The notes beneath the pieces are model-generated. The model did no database searches, had not been told where the DNA came from, and was given only the letters and a program-made list of their open reading frames with translations. A stretch of DNA of 21,240 bases from Phycisphaerae bacterium. Its GTDB lineage: Bacteria > Planctomycetota > Phycisphaerae > UBA1845 > UTPLA1. Position numbers and translations under genes: made by a program. Positions 1 to 6,616 of this stretch are shown here, piece by piece. Within the stretch, counting starts at the first letter, position 1. Each line of letters opens with the position of its first letter. Location: assembly GCA_016935885.1 (NCBI GenBank), contig JAFGQA010000397.1, positions 1 through 21,240 on the forward strand, read 5' to 3'.

Positions 1-2
1 GT

Positions 3-71
3 GGCGAGTACGGCGAGAACACGATCGTCATCGATCGCGACGATTCCGCGGCCGGCCCCCTATTCGACTAA
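3..71 (+). CDS. C-terminal end of a gene cut by the window edge (partial)
   Basis: An open frame enters from the left edge and ends at TAA (69-71), giving about 22 residues that finish in ...SAAGPLFD. Almost every codon ends in G or C, which is typical of real coding sequence in this genome and is not seen in the other two frames. Too little remains to assign a function or family. The alternative reading in frame 1, running to base 300, has a low-complexity Arg/Pro/Ala composition and looks like a shadow. Confidence 0.5.
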   Translation, partial: GEYGENTIVIDRDDSAAGPLFD

Positions 72-86
72 ACGCCTGCGCCCTGA

Positions 87-500
87 CGCCCGCGCCCCGA
101 TGGCCGCGCCGCGCGCGACCCGGGTGCCGCGCCCAACCCCGGCCCGCCGTTTGGCAGCCCCCGGCGCCGCCAGCAGGGCGAGCGTGTCAACATCTCGCCC
201 GGGTGGCCCATCGCTTCAGCGCCCCGGTGGTCCATCGCTTGGGCGGTCGGGGCCTGGTACGCCCGGTCGCATGGCCCCATCGGCACGGAAGTCTGGGTGA
301 AGGTGGCGGGGGTGCGGGAAACGCCCCCGATCGATCCTGGGGATTTCGCCTTGCTGCTCCTGAGCACCCGAACGCCGGCGCTGCCGAGATTCTCCCGGTC
401 GAAGGGTGGCAAAAGAGCATACTATCTGCTAAGGTGGCTCAGCACACGGCGTGAGGCTGGCCCGTGGAGTGAAACGACCGGCGCGACGATCGGGGCGTAG
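87..500 (+). pseudogene. Decayed C-terminal remnant of a planctomycete-type hypothetical protein
   Basis: Frame 3 is open from 87 to a TAG at 498-500 but has no convincing start or ribosome site. Its last 80 or so codons read GTEVWVKV...TPPIDPGDF...LSTRTP...KGGKRAYYLLRW...TRREAGPWSET.ATIGA. From memory, this resembles the C-terminus of a family of planctomycete hypothetical proteins that ends in a YMLRWV.TRGE.GPWSET signature. GC at third positions stays high, so the fragment was coding until fairly recently. A near-duplicated segment (GGTGGCCCATCGCTTCAG at 202-219 and GGTGGTCCATCGCTTGGG at 226-243) sits inside it. The missing N-terminus and start argue for a pseudogene. Family membership is recollection, not a search result. 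Confidence 0.45.
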
Positions 501-504
501 AAGC

Positions 505-539
505 GGTTGGCTGTCAGCTTTCAGCCGTCAGCGATCAGC
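505..539 (+). repeat. Tandem heptamer array (NNTCAGC)
   Basis: Consecutive 7-bp units GGTTGGC, TGTCAGC, TTTCAGC, CGTCAGC and GATCAGC run head to tail directly after the gene remnant. The last four share TCAGC. The same heptamer family appears inside the RNase R gene at 10867-10943, so it is a dispersed short tandemly repeated repeat and not chance. No coding potential is apparent. Confidence 0.7.
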
Positions 540-748
540 AGCAAGGTCGGCCAAATGGCTGCGCCGGAATAAGAGCGGAATCGAGACACCAAGTCTGAGC
601 AACCTGTCGGAGAAGGCGGAACGAAAGCTGGGTTCATGAGGTTACGATCGCTCTGATTCTCGTAGGTTCGTCAAGTTTCGCGTTCCTGCCCTTGTCCCTT
701 CTAGGCCTTTTCGGATAGACTGTAGAGACTTGGGCCGCGCGTCCACAG
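540..748. other. Intergenic stretch with nothing recognised
   Basis: About 210 bases between the heptamer array and the next repeat. No open frame has good codon use, and no hairpin or clear promoter was found. Short overlapping frames here have mixed third positions and look like noise. Confidence 0.5.
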
Positions 749-815
749 GATGAGGGCTTGGCGGTCAAAGCCCGCCAAGCGTCGGGCAGAGCCTGACGTG
801 CGCGACCTACCCGAC
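749..815 (-). repeat. Palindromic repeat, left member of an inverted pair around the zinc-ribbon gene
   Basis: The segment contains the hairpin GCTTGGCGG / CCGCCAAGC, followed by GGGCAGAGCC and GCGACCTACCCG. Its reverse complement matches 2299-2368 over about 68 positions with a few mismatches and a 2-base gap. The two copies therefore face each other across the 947-2278 gene. The 131 bases from here to the start codon hold no recognised gene. Confidence 0.75.
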
Positions 816-946
816 TGATGATCGAAGTCCGGCAAATGGGCAATCTCGGACAAGATGCGTGAGGGTAAGCGACATTCGGCGCTCGGAGCGACGCACGGCG
901 CCACGAAGCCCACCCCCTCAAACCGAACCGCTCAAGGAGCCGCTCC

Positions 947-2278
947 GTGAAAGTCGTTGTCGCATGCCCTAACGGCCATCGCTTCAAGGTCGAACGACGC
1001 CTGCTGGGCAAGAAGATGCGTTGCCCGCACGAGGATTGCGGCGTCGCCTTCGTGCTCAGGCCGGCAACCAATAGGCCTCGATCGGAGGTACAGCGGCAGC
1101 GCGTGAGCAAGTGCCCTTCTTGCGGGAGCCCTCTCGCTTCAAACGCAACATTCTGCGGAGAGTGCTGGACGGACATCGCCACTGGAGAGCGCGTCAGCAT
1201 GCAGCTTCCCGACGCTCCGGATCAGCCCGTCAACGAGCCGGCCCCAAATGTCGAAGCGCCGCGGCCGGCGGAGAATCCGCTTCGATCCAAGCCCATTGCG
1301 GCCCCGGCCGAGCCGGCGGCGCCCGCGTCGGCGACTGTCCCCCCGCCGCACGCCACGATCGGCTGCCCAGCATGTGGATTCCAACAGCCGCTTCCGCACC
1401 CCGTGCGGAATCCTACGTTGACCTGCTTCTCATGTGGCGATCTCATCAAGATTCCCGAGTTGATCCTGCGAGCGGCGCGCACATGCCCGTCCTGTGGGCA
1501 TGAGGTCAAGGCCGGAGCATACATGTGCGGTTTCTGCGGCGCGAGGCTTACTCAGACACGTGACTGTGCGATACCCGGCGGCCCACCACAGTCCGCCGGA
1601 GTTCAGGCGATCCATGGCGCGCCGCTAAGCACGAGTGTCAAGGACTCGCACGAGATTGACGAGTTTGGCTGGGAGATCACAACTTGGAGTGGAGGGATAC
1701 TCAAACCAAAGTCGGTCGAAGAAGTCCGCGAATGGTTGCTCATGAAGCGTATCTCACTTGATGATCAATGCTTCAACAGGGAGGGATTCGAAGAATGGCG
1801 GACGAAGCCTGACAAGAAGAAGAGCAAAGAAGAGAAGAACATGACAGAGGCCTCATTTCGGGGGCCCATCCGAACGACGCTTGGAAAAGAGGAATTTGCC
1901 ATTCTGGTGCTCTTTGCACCGACCGCCGCATGGTGCAAGCGTTGCTTTAAGATTGGCACGCTTATATTGTGGGTTCCTGCGATGCTGTGGGGATTGCTCT
2001 GGTACATACCAGCGAACATGATCGACGAATTCGGCGTTCTAGGAGGCCTCTTGACCACAGCCCTTCTCTACTTGTCCACGCCGACCATCGTGGGGCCGTT
2101 TATTGTCTCAGCTGTGGCGGCGGCCATCGCCGGGCATCCCGAGGAGCCCTTCAAGTTGGCGTATGCATATACTGGCAGCGTATTGGGAACAGGACTTGCT
2201 GCTGTGATTGTTGGTGGGCTACCCGGCTATCTCACTGGCCTGATGATAGGCTCGACAAGACCAAAGCCCTTGAGGTGA
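947..2278 (+). CDS. Multi-zinc-ribbon membrane protein with a GYF-like domain
   Basis: The gene starts at GTG 947, with AAGGAG at 934-939 correctly spaced. The 443-residue product has four Cys-rich ribbons: residues 7-31 (with CPHEDCG), 56-73 (CPSCG...FCGEC), 140-163 (CPACG...CFSCG) and 180-197 (CPSCG...MCGFCG). A Pro/Ala-rich linker lies at 95-137. Residues 241-287 (WEITTWSGG..KPKSVEEVREWLL...NREGFEEW) resemble the GYF_2/DUF4339 fold. A Lys/Glu-rich stretch at 288-298 precedes several hydrophobic segments (about 336-356, 363-395 and 407-434), so the C-terminus is likely membrane-embedded and the ribbons cytoplasmic. Function is unknown; such architectures are common in planctomycetes and may mediate protein contacts. 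GC content (about 53-57% in the part checked) is below that of the neighbours. The gene lies between inverted repeats, which could indicate recent arrival. Confidence 0.85.
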   Translation: MKVVVACPNGHRFKVERRLLGKKMRCPHEDCGVAFVLRPATNRPRSEVQRQRVSKCPSCGSPLASNATFCGECWTDIATGERVSMQLPDAPDQPVNEPAPNVEAPRPAENPLRSKPIAAPAEPAAPASATVPPPHATIGCPACGFQQPLPHPVRNPTLTCFSCGDLIKIPELILRAARTCPSCGHEVKAGAYMCGFCGARLTQTRDCAIPGGPPQSAGVQAIHGAPLSTSVKDSHEIDEFGWEITTWSGGILKPKSVEEVREWLLMKRISLDDQCFNREGFEEWRTKPDKKKSKEEKNMTEASFRGPIRTTLGKEEFAILVLFAPTAAWCKRCFKIGTLILWVPAMLWGLLWYIPANMIDEFGVLGGLLTTALLYLSTPTIVGPFIVSAVAAAIAGHPEEPFKLAYAYTGSVLGTGLAAVIVGGLPGYLTGLMIGSTRPKPLR

Positions 2279-2298
2279 CCTTGGGATGTCGTCTTGAG

Positions 2299-2368
2299 CC
2301 GGGTAGGTCGCACACGCAGGTCGGGCTCTGCCCGGCGCTTGGCAGGCATCAGCCGCCAAGCCCTCATC
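2299..2368 (+). repeat. Palindromic repeat, right member of the inverted pair
   Basis: This copy begins 20 bases after the stop of the zinc-ribbon gene and matches the reverse complement of 749-815. It keeps GGGTAGGTCGCAC, GGGCTCTGCCCGGCGCTTGG and GCCGCCAAGCCCTCATC. The hairpin could also help end transcription, but no T-run follows. Confidence 0.75.
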
Positions 2369-2469
2369 GTGGGGCACATCCGGCAATGTCGCGGGCGTTT
2401 CATCGCGTCAGGCGGGGTCGAGCCACCAGAGCCGAATGTGCCGGTGGATGCTCGACCGGGGCCAGGGCT

Positions 2470-2523
2470 GGTGCGTCGAGACGCACCCTACGTTGCTACG
2501 TTGCTGATGCGTCAAGACGCACC
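2470..2523. repeat. Two GGTGCGTC-type hairpins
   Basis: GGTGCGTCGAGACGCACC at 2470-2487 is a near-perfect palindrome. TGCGTCAAGACGCA at 2508-2521 is a second palindrome of the same type, and both are followed by CC. A related GTGCGT/ACGCAC hairpin occurs inside the RNase R gene near 11910. They lie in the 326-base gap 2279-2604 between convergent genes, which otherwise holds only repeats. Confidence 0.65.
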
Positions 2524-2582
2524 CTGCTCGCCGTTTGGCGGACCACTTCCAGCCGTCACCGGCATAGTGATCTCGCCGACGC

Positions 2583-2601
2583 GGCTTGCCGTTTGGCGGA
2601 T
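2583..2601 (-). repeat. 19-nt dispersed motif (copy 1)
   Basis: GGCTTGCCGTTTGGCGGAT here is the reverse complement of 7859-7877 (inside alaS) and 10292-10310 (intergenic). A shorter relative, GCCGTTTGGCGGA, is at 2530-2542. It lies just beyond the ftsK stop codon. Confidence 0.7.
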
Positions 2602-2604
2602 GTC

Positions 2605-5175
2605 CTACTCGTCATCGGTGAGTTGGGCGGCGTCCTCGTCGTCTTCGAGATCTGCGGTGCCGTAGACGTCGTCGTCTTCGGCGTCCAGGTCGGCTTGATA
2701 GCCACCCTCGTCTAAATCATGGTCGCGCTGTTTCTGGATTTGCCGCCACTCCTTTTCGGTGATGAGCACCTCGCGGGCCTGGCTGCCTTTGTATTCGCCC
2801 ACGATCCCGGCCGCGGCCATCTGGTCGATCAGGCGACTGGCGCGGGAGTAGCCGACCTCAAGGCGGCGCTGCAACAGGCTGACGCTGCCGCGGCGGGTCT
2901 CGACGATGATGCCGACGGCCTTGTCAAACAAGGGGTCGCGCTCGCCGCCGCCTTCGGCGTCAGTGGGGCGGAGGCGTTGCAGCTCGTGGTGGAAGTCGGG
3001 CTTGGCCTTGCCGGCGAGATCCTTGATGGTGGCGCGGAGTTCGTCTTCTTCGATCCACGTGCCCTGGGCGCGGACGAGCTTGGACGAGCCCGGCGGCAGG
3101 AACAGCATGTCGCCTTCGCCCATGAGGACCTCGGCACCGTTCTGATCGAGCACGATGCGGGAGTCCATGCGGCTGGCGACGCGGAAGGCAATGCGGCAGG
3201 GCAGGTTGCTCTTGACCAGGCCCGTGACGACGTTGGCCTGCGGGCGCTGCGTGGCGACGACGAGATGAACGCCGACGGCCCGGCTCTTCTGAGCCAGGCG
3301 GCTGAGGTGGTTCTCGACCTCCTTGCCGCTGGTCATCATCAGGTCGGCCAACTCGTCGATGATGATGACGATGTATGGCAAGTGCGCCGGGATTTGCAGT
3401 TTCTCTTCCTCCGTCGAAGGCTGGAACCGCTCGTAGATCTTCTCCTTGCCCAGGCGGTTGAACGCGGCGATGTCGCGAACGCCAGCCTCGGCGAGCAGCT
3501 CGTACCGTTCGTCCATCTTGGTCGTGGCCCACTCGAGGATCATCTCGGCCCGCTGCATATCCGTAACGATCGGGCACATCAGGTGGGGGATGTCCTTGAA
3601 GACGCTGAGCTCGACCATCTTGGGATCGACCAGGATCAGCTTGACGTGGTCCGGCCGTTGGGTCATCAGGAGTGACATGACCAGGGCGTTGATGGCGACG
3701 GATTTTCCGCTGCCGGTCGTGCCGGCGATCAGCAGGTGAGGCATGGCGGCGATGTCGGCGATGAGCGGGTCGCCGCTGGCATTCTTTCCAATAAAGACGG
3801 GCAGCGACATCCTGGTCGGCTTGACGCCGCCGAGCATGATCAGCTCCTTGAGGCGGACACTCTCCTTGTCGATGTTCGGGACCTCAATGCCGATGGTGTT
3901 CTTGCCGGCCAGCGGGGCGACGACGCGGACGGCGGGGGCCTTCAGCGCGCGGGCGATATCATTGGCCAGCGAGTTGATCTGGCTGACCTTGGTGCCGGGA
4001 GAGAGTTCGACCTCGAACATGGTGATGACCGGGCCGGTGTCGATCTCGACGACGCGGACGTCGATGCGGAACTCGGCGAGTGTCCGCTCGAGGATGGCGG
4101 CCTCCTCGCGGACGATACCCTCCTGGGCCTTGTTGTAGCTGCCCTCGGGGTCGCCCAAGAGGGAGAGCGGCGGCAGGACATAGTCGCCGAGCTCCGTGGG
4201 CCAGGCGCTCTTCGGAGCCTTGCCCTCGACGCGATCTCGGCCGAGCATGCGGATGATCAGATCGCGTTCCGGCGGCGTGAGGGACTCGTCGTCATCATCT
4301 TCGCCCGTATCTCCCAGTTCGTCGTCTTCGACGATGCGGGTGCCTGCTATGGTTCGGGAAGCCGCGCGGGTTGAGGCCCGCGGGTCTTCGTCGCATTCGT
4401 CCGGGGGCGGCCGATCGCCGTGTTGGCCGGTATCGTCGGCAACGGCGACGGCTTCGATGGTCGCGGCGGCGTTGCCGGCGCCCATCATCAGCGGCGTCAG
4501 CGCCGGGCGAACCCGGCCGGCGTGGCGTGCCGCCGCAAGGCTCCTGACGCCGTGCTTCCGCAACCATGAGAGGGCGGACGGAATGCGGAGCAGCACGTCG
4601 TCTGCCATGAGCAGTAGCCCCAGGATGAAGGAGGCCAGGATGCACAGCACGGCGCCCAGCGAGGAGAGATTGTCCTTCAGGATGGTGGCGATGGCGATCC
4701 CGAGGATGCCGCCGCGCCCTTCCACCAAGCCGGATGTGGAGTCGGCGTTCATCATCGCGGCGGAGGCGGCGGTCGCGGTCATCAACAAGCACAGGCCGGC
4801 GAACCGCAGGGCGGAATCGCTGATCCTTCGGCGGGCGAGCAGCAAGAGCGTTGCAAGGGTCAACACAGAGGCTAGCAGGTAAACACCATCGCCCAGGTAG
4901 TGAAACAGGTGGTACGCAACCCATGCACCTGCCCGGCCGCATCCGTTGTTGACGGGATCGGGCCGTGGCCACACCGCCGTGTTTGGCCAGTCGATGGGGT
5001 CGAAGGTCAGGATCGCGACCCATCCGAAGGCGCAGAGTGCCAGGCCGATGATGATACCGCAACTGCGAAGCGTTCTTGTGATACGTGGATTTGGCGTGGT
5101 CACGTTGGTCGTTCTTTCCGCCGTTCGGGGTCGGGCGTTGCGGATAGTCGTGGGCACCGCCGCGCGCACTGACAC
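2605..5175 (-). CDS. ftsK: DNA translocase FtsK/SpoIIIE
   Basis: This ATP-driven dsDNA pump moves chromosome termini through the division septum. The product is 856 residues from GTG 5175. A GTG at 5103, ten bases after GGAAAG, is an equally plausible start and would remove 24 residues. The N-terminus has membrane segments near 36-58, 86-113, 123-141 and 155-190. A Pro/Asp/Arg-rich linker spans about 205-325, and the alpha/beta motor follows. Walker A is GTTGSGKS (485-492), Walker B is IVIIIDE (602-608), and ATQRPQ at 641-646 is a conserved motor motif. The winged-helix gamma domain that reads KOPS-type signals spans about 747-812 (DPLFDKAV...RRGSVSLLQRRL..GYSRA). The protein ends in a strongly acidic 46-residue tail, which is unusual. 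The linker contains an in-frame palindromic repeat (4359-4390). The gene is divergent from the nuclease gene. Confidence 0.97.
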   Translation of the reverse strand: MSVRAAVPTTIRNARPRTAERTTNVTTPNPRITRTLRSCGIIIGLALCAFGWVAILTFDPIDWPNTAVWPRPDPVNNGCGRAGAWVAYHLFHYLGDGVYLLASVLTLATLLLLARRRISDSALRFAGLCLLMTATAASAAMMNADSTSGLVEGRGGILGIAIATILKDNLSSLGAVLCILASFILGLLLMADDVLLRIPSALSWLRKHGVRSLAAARHAGRVRPALTPLMMGAGNAAATIEAVAVADDTGQHGDRPPPDECDEDPRASTRAASRTIAGTRIVEDDELGDTGEDDDDESLTPPERDLIIRMLGRDRVEGKAPKSAWPTELGDYVLPPLSLLGDPEGSYNKAQEGIVREEAAILERTLAEFRIDVRVVEIDTGPVITMFEVELSPGTKVSQINSLANDIARALKAPAVRVVAPLAGKNTIGIEVPNIDKESVRLKELIMLGGVKPTRMSLPVFIGKNASGDPLIADIAAMPHLLIAGTTGSGKSVAINALVMSLLMTQRPDHVKLILVDPKMVELSVFKDIPHLMCPIVTDMQRAEMILEWATTKMDERYELLAEAGVRDIAAFNRLGKEKIYERFQPSTEEEKLQIPAHLPYIVIIIDELADLMMTSGKEVENHLSRLAQKSRAVGVHLVVATQRPQANVVTGLVKSNLPCRIAFRVASRMDSRIVLDQNGAEVLMGEGDMLFLPPGSSKLVRAQGTWIEEDELRATIKDLAGKAKPDFHHELQRLRPTDAEGGGERDPLFDKAVGIIVETRRGSVSLLQRRLEVGYSRASRLIDQMAAAGIVGEYKGSQAREVLITEKEWRQIQKQRDHDLDEGGYQADLDAEDDDVYGTADLEDDEDAAQLTDDE
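4359..4390 (-). repeat. GC-palindrome inside the ftsK linker
   Basis: On the minus strand this reads CGAAGACCCGCGGGCCTCA then ACCCGCGCGGCTT, and encodes EDPRASTRAAS (residues 263-273). The lplA gene has the same palindrome in the same frame (19769-19800), encoding EEPRASARAAP. One half of the same palindrome also occurs at 13223-13243. Confidence 0.75.
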
Positions 5176-5344
5176 TCGTTCCTTGCTTCAGGAGGAGCTA
5201 CAGCGGCCCGGCCAATCATATCTTGGATGATATCGGCAGCATCCGTTCGCCCGCTGGACGGAAAGGCCGTTGAATGCCCCGACGGAGAGGATTCCAAGGT
5301 GTTTTGAGATGCCCTCCTAGCGGTCAAGAGGGGTGCGACGGCAC

Positions 5345-5373
5345 TTGAAAACGGCGTGGAAATCTGGTATCCT
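5345..5373 (+). promoter_or_regulatory. Candidate sigma-70 promoter for the nuclease-like gene
   Basis: TTGAAA (5345-5350) and TATCCT (5368-5373) are separated by exactly 17 bases in a locally AT-rich patch. Transcription would start near 5380, about 80 bases before the preferred start codon. This argues against the longer reading that begins at 5333, upstream of the promoter. Confidence 0.5.
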
Positions 5374-5449
5374 CATGAACGTTATCGGGTCGGGGTCGGG
5401 TTGTCCGCGCCGGAGACGCGAGTTACCAAGGTCCGGGGGCGGATGGGAG

Positions 5450-5455
5450 AGGAGG
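5450..5455 (+). promoter_or_regulatory. Shine-Dalgarno AGGAGG that sets the nuclease start
   Basis: A perfect AGGAGG is followed by six bases and GTG at 5462. No comparable site precedes the upstream in-frame GTG (5333) or ATG (5375). Confidence 0.75.
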
Positions 5456-5461
5456 AGTGAG

Positions 5462-6310
5462 GTGGAGTTGCGTCGGTCGTGCCCGCTACTCGGGGTTGTC
5501 GACAGCGATATCCTGAAGGTCGAATGGGAGGGAGGCCCGCAACTGGTCCGGTTGATGGACGTGGATCCTGAGCGCGCGGTGCCCGGCGGGCCGAAACGTA
5601 CGACCGATTTCGGTCGTCGGACCCTGCGGTGGGTCAAGGACGTCTTCCTGAAGGAAGCCGGCGAGGTTGACCTCGAATTCGCCGGTGAGGAGGTTGCCCT
5701 CAGCAACAGGGGGGACCTGCTGGCATACGTCTTCGTCCGCGGCGAGAACTACAACGTTCGCCTGGTTCGTGAGGGCTGGAGCCCCTGCTTCGACAAGTAC
5801 GGGCACCCGCGGATTCACCGCGAGGCGATGGAACAGGCAGAGTTGCGAGCCCGGTTCGAGGGACGCGGCGTGTGGGGCGGCCGCGGCGGCCGCGGTGATT
5901 ATGACGCCCTGAAGGCCTATTGGCTGCTTCGGGCCGGCCAGGTTGACGATTATCGCCACGCCACGGCCATGGGAGAGGATGTTCTCAGTTGCCGGCTTGA
6001 TTATCGCGACGTCGTTCAGCGGGCGAAGTCGGGTACGGACGCGTGCGTGTTTGCGGATCTGAGCAAGGCGTTCCACATGGCCGACGGGTCCATGCTGATC
6101 CAGCTTGGCAGTCCGCAACAACCGCTGTCGGCGTTCTTCGCGCCGGGGGCCGCAGCCGTGGCCGGATTCCTGGAGCGGGAGTTCCTCGGTTTCGGCAAGC
6201 CGAACTATCTGTATTTCCACGGGACGATGGGTGTGGCAGGCGAGCAGCCGCAGATCACCATCGACCGGCTGGAACAAGTCGCCGCGTTTCCACCTAGCAA
6301 TCTGGAGTAA
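5462..6310 (+). CDS. Staphylococcal-nuclease-like (SNc) protein with a C-terminal extension
   Basis: From GTG 5462 the product has 282 residues. Residues 8-142 follow the SNase fold: LGVVDSDILKVEW, then VRLMDVDPERA, then NRGDLLAYVFV and YNVRLVREGW. R30, D33, D35, E37 and R83 align by eye with the SNase region holding Arg35, Asp40, Glu43 and Arg87. Catalysis is therefore possible, although DVDPER replaces the usual DTPE. No signal peptide is seen, so it is probably cytoplasmic, unlike classical secreted thermonucleases. After a Gly/Arg-rich hinge (GGRGGRGD, about 141-148), residues 150-280 form a second domain. Its alternating pattern (FADLSKAFHMADGSMLIQL) suggests an OB- or beta-rich fold, but I do not recognise it. 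The substrate, DNA or RNA, is unknown. The gene is divergent from ftsK. Confidence 0.8.
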   Translation: MELRRSCPLLGVVDSDILKVEWEGGPQLVRLMDVDPERAVPGGPKRTTDFGRRTLRWVKDVFLKEAGEVDLEFAGEEVALSNRGDLLAYVFVRGENYNVRLVREGWSPCFDKYGHPRIHREAMEQAELRARFEGRGVWGGRGGRGDYDALKAYWLLRAGQVDDYRHATAMGEDVLSCRLDYRDVVQRAKSGTDACVFADLSKAFHMADGSMLIQLGSPQQPLSAFFAPGAAAVAGFLEREFLGFGKPNYLYFHGTMGVAGEQPQITIDRLEQVAAFPPSNLE

Positions 6311-6616
6311 CGTCAACTCCCGCTTGGCCATGCCGATCCGTTGGTAATGGGTTCAGGCGACGCTGCCATTCTCGGGCCCGCGCGGGCCGAAGTGCGCGGC
6401 CCGTTGGGTCTCGCGGCTGGTCCGCGTCGCTTTGCGTGTGCGAGCAAAACAGGCTAGATTGTCGTTAGCGACTCGAAAGGAGGCTCGCTCGATAGGGCCT
6501 CCAGAAACACGTGTGGCACGGGCGCCCAGGCCCATGTATCCGTCACCTTGGGCGACGGTGTCACTCCAGACGGCGGCGCCACGTCGGTGGCGGCACCACG
6601 GTTGGGACGAGCGAGC
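6311..6616 (+). promoter_or_regulatory. alaS upstream region with candidate promoter
   Basis: This 306-base gap holds TTGCGT (6432-6437), 17 bases, then TAGATT (6455-6460), a fair sigma-70 match placing transcription start near 6467 and a leader of about 150 bases. GC-rich inverted bits such as GGGCCCGCGCGGGCC (6374-6388) and GTGTGGCACGGGCGCC (6511-6526) look like repeat fragments. I see no T-box or other riboswitch that I could support. Confidence 0.35.

Noticed and set aside
1..300. 99-residue open frame at the left edge
   Set aside because: Low-complexity Arg/Pro/Ala/Ser composition; frame 3 over the first 71 bases has much better third-position GC, and frame 3 from 87 explains the rest.
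505..539. CRISPR-like array
   Set aside because: Seven-base units with no spacers; a tandem heptamer repeat, and no cas genes are present.
634..1200. 188-residue minus-strand frame over the start of the zinc-ribbon gene
   Set aside because: Antisense to a gene with clear Cys motifs and a ribosome site; partly read from the inverted repeat.
2719..4374. Long plus-strand frames opposite ftsK (318 and 212 residues)
   Set aside because: Shadows of a GC-rich gene; Asp/Leu/Val/Ala/Gly-biased and without family motifs, while the minus frame has complete FtsK motifs.
6311..6616. T-box or other riboswitch upstream of alaS
   Set aside because: No T-box sequence or specifier stem was found, and T-boxes are not expected in this lineage.
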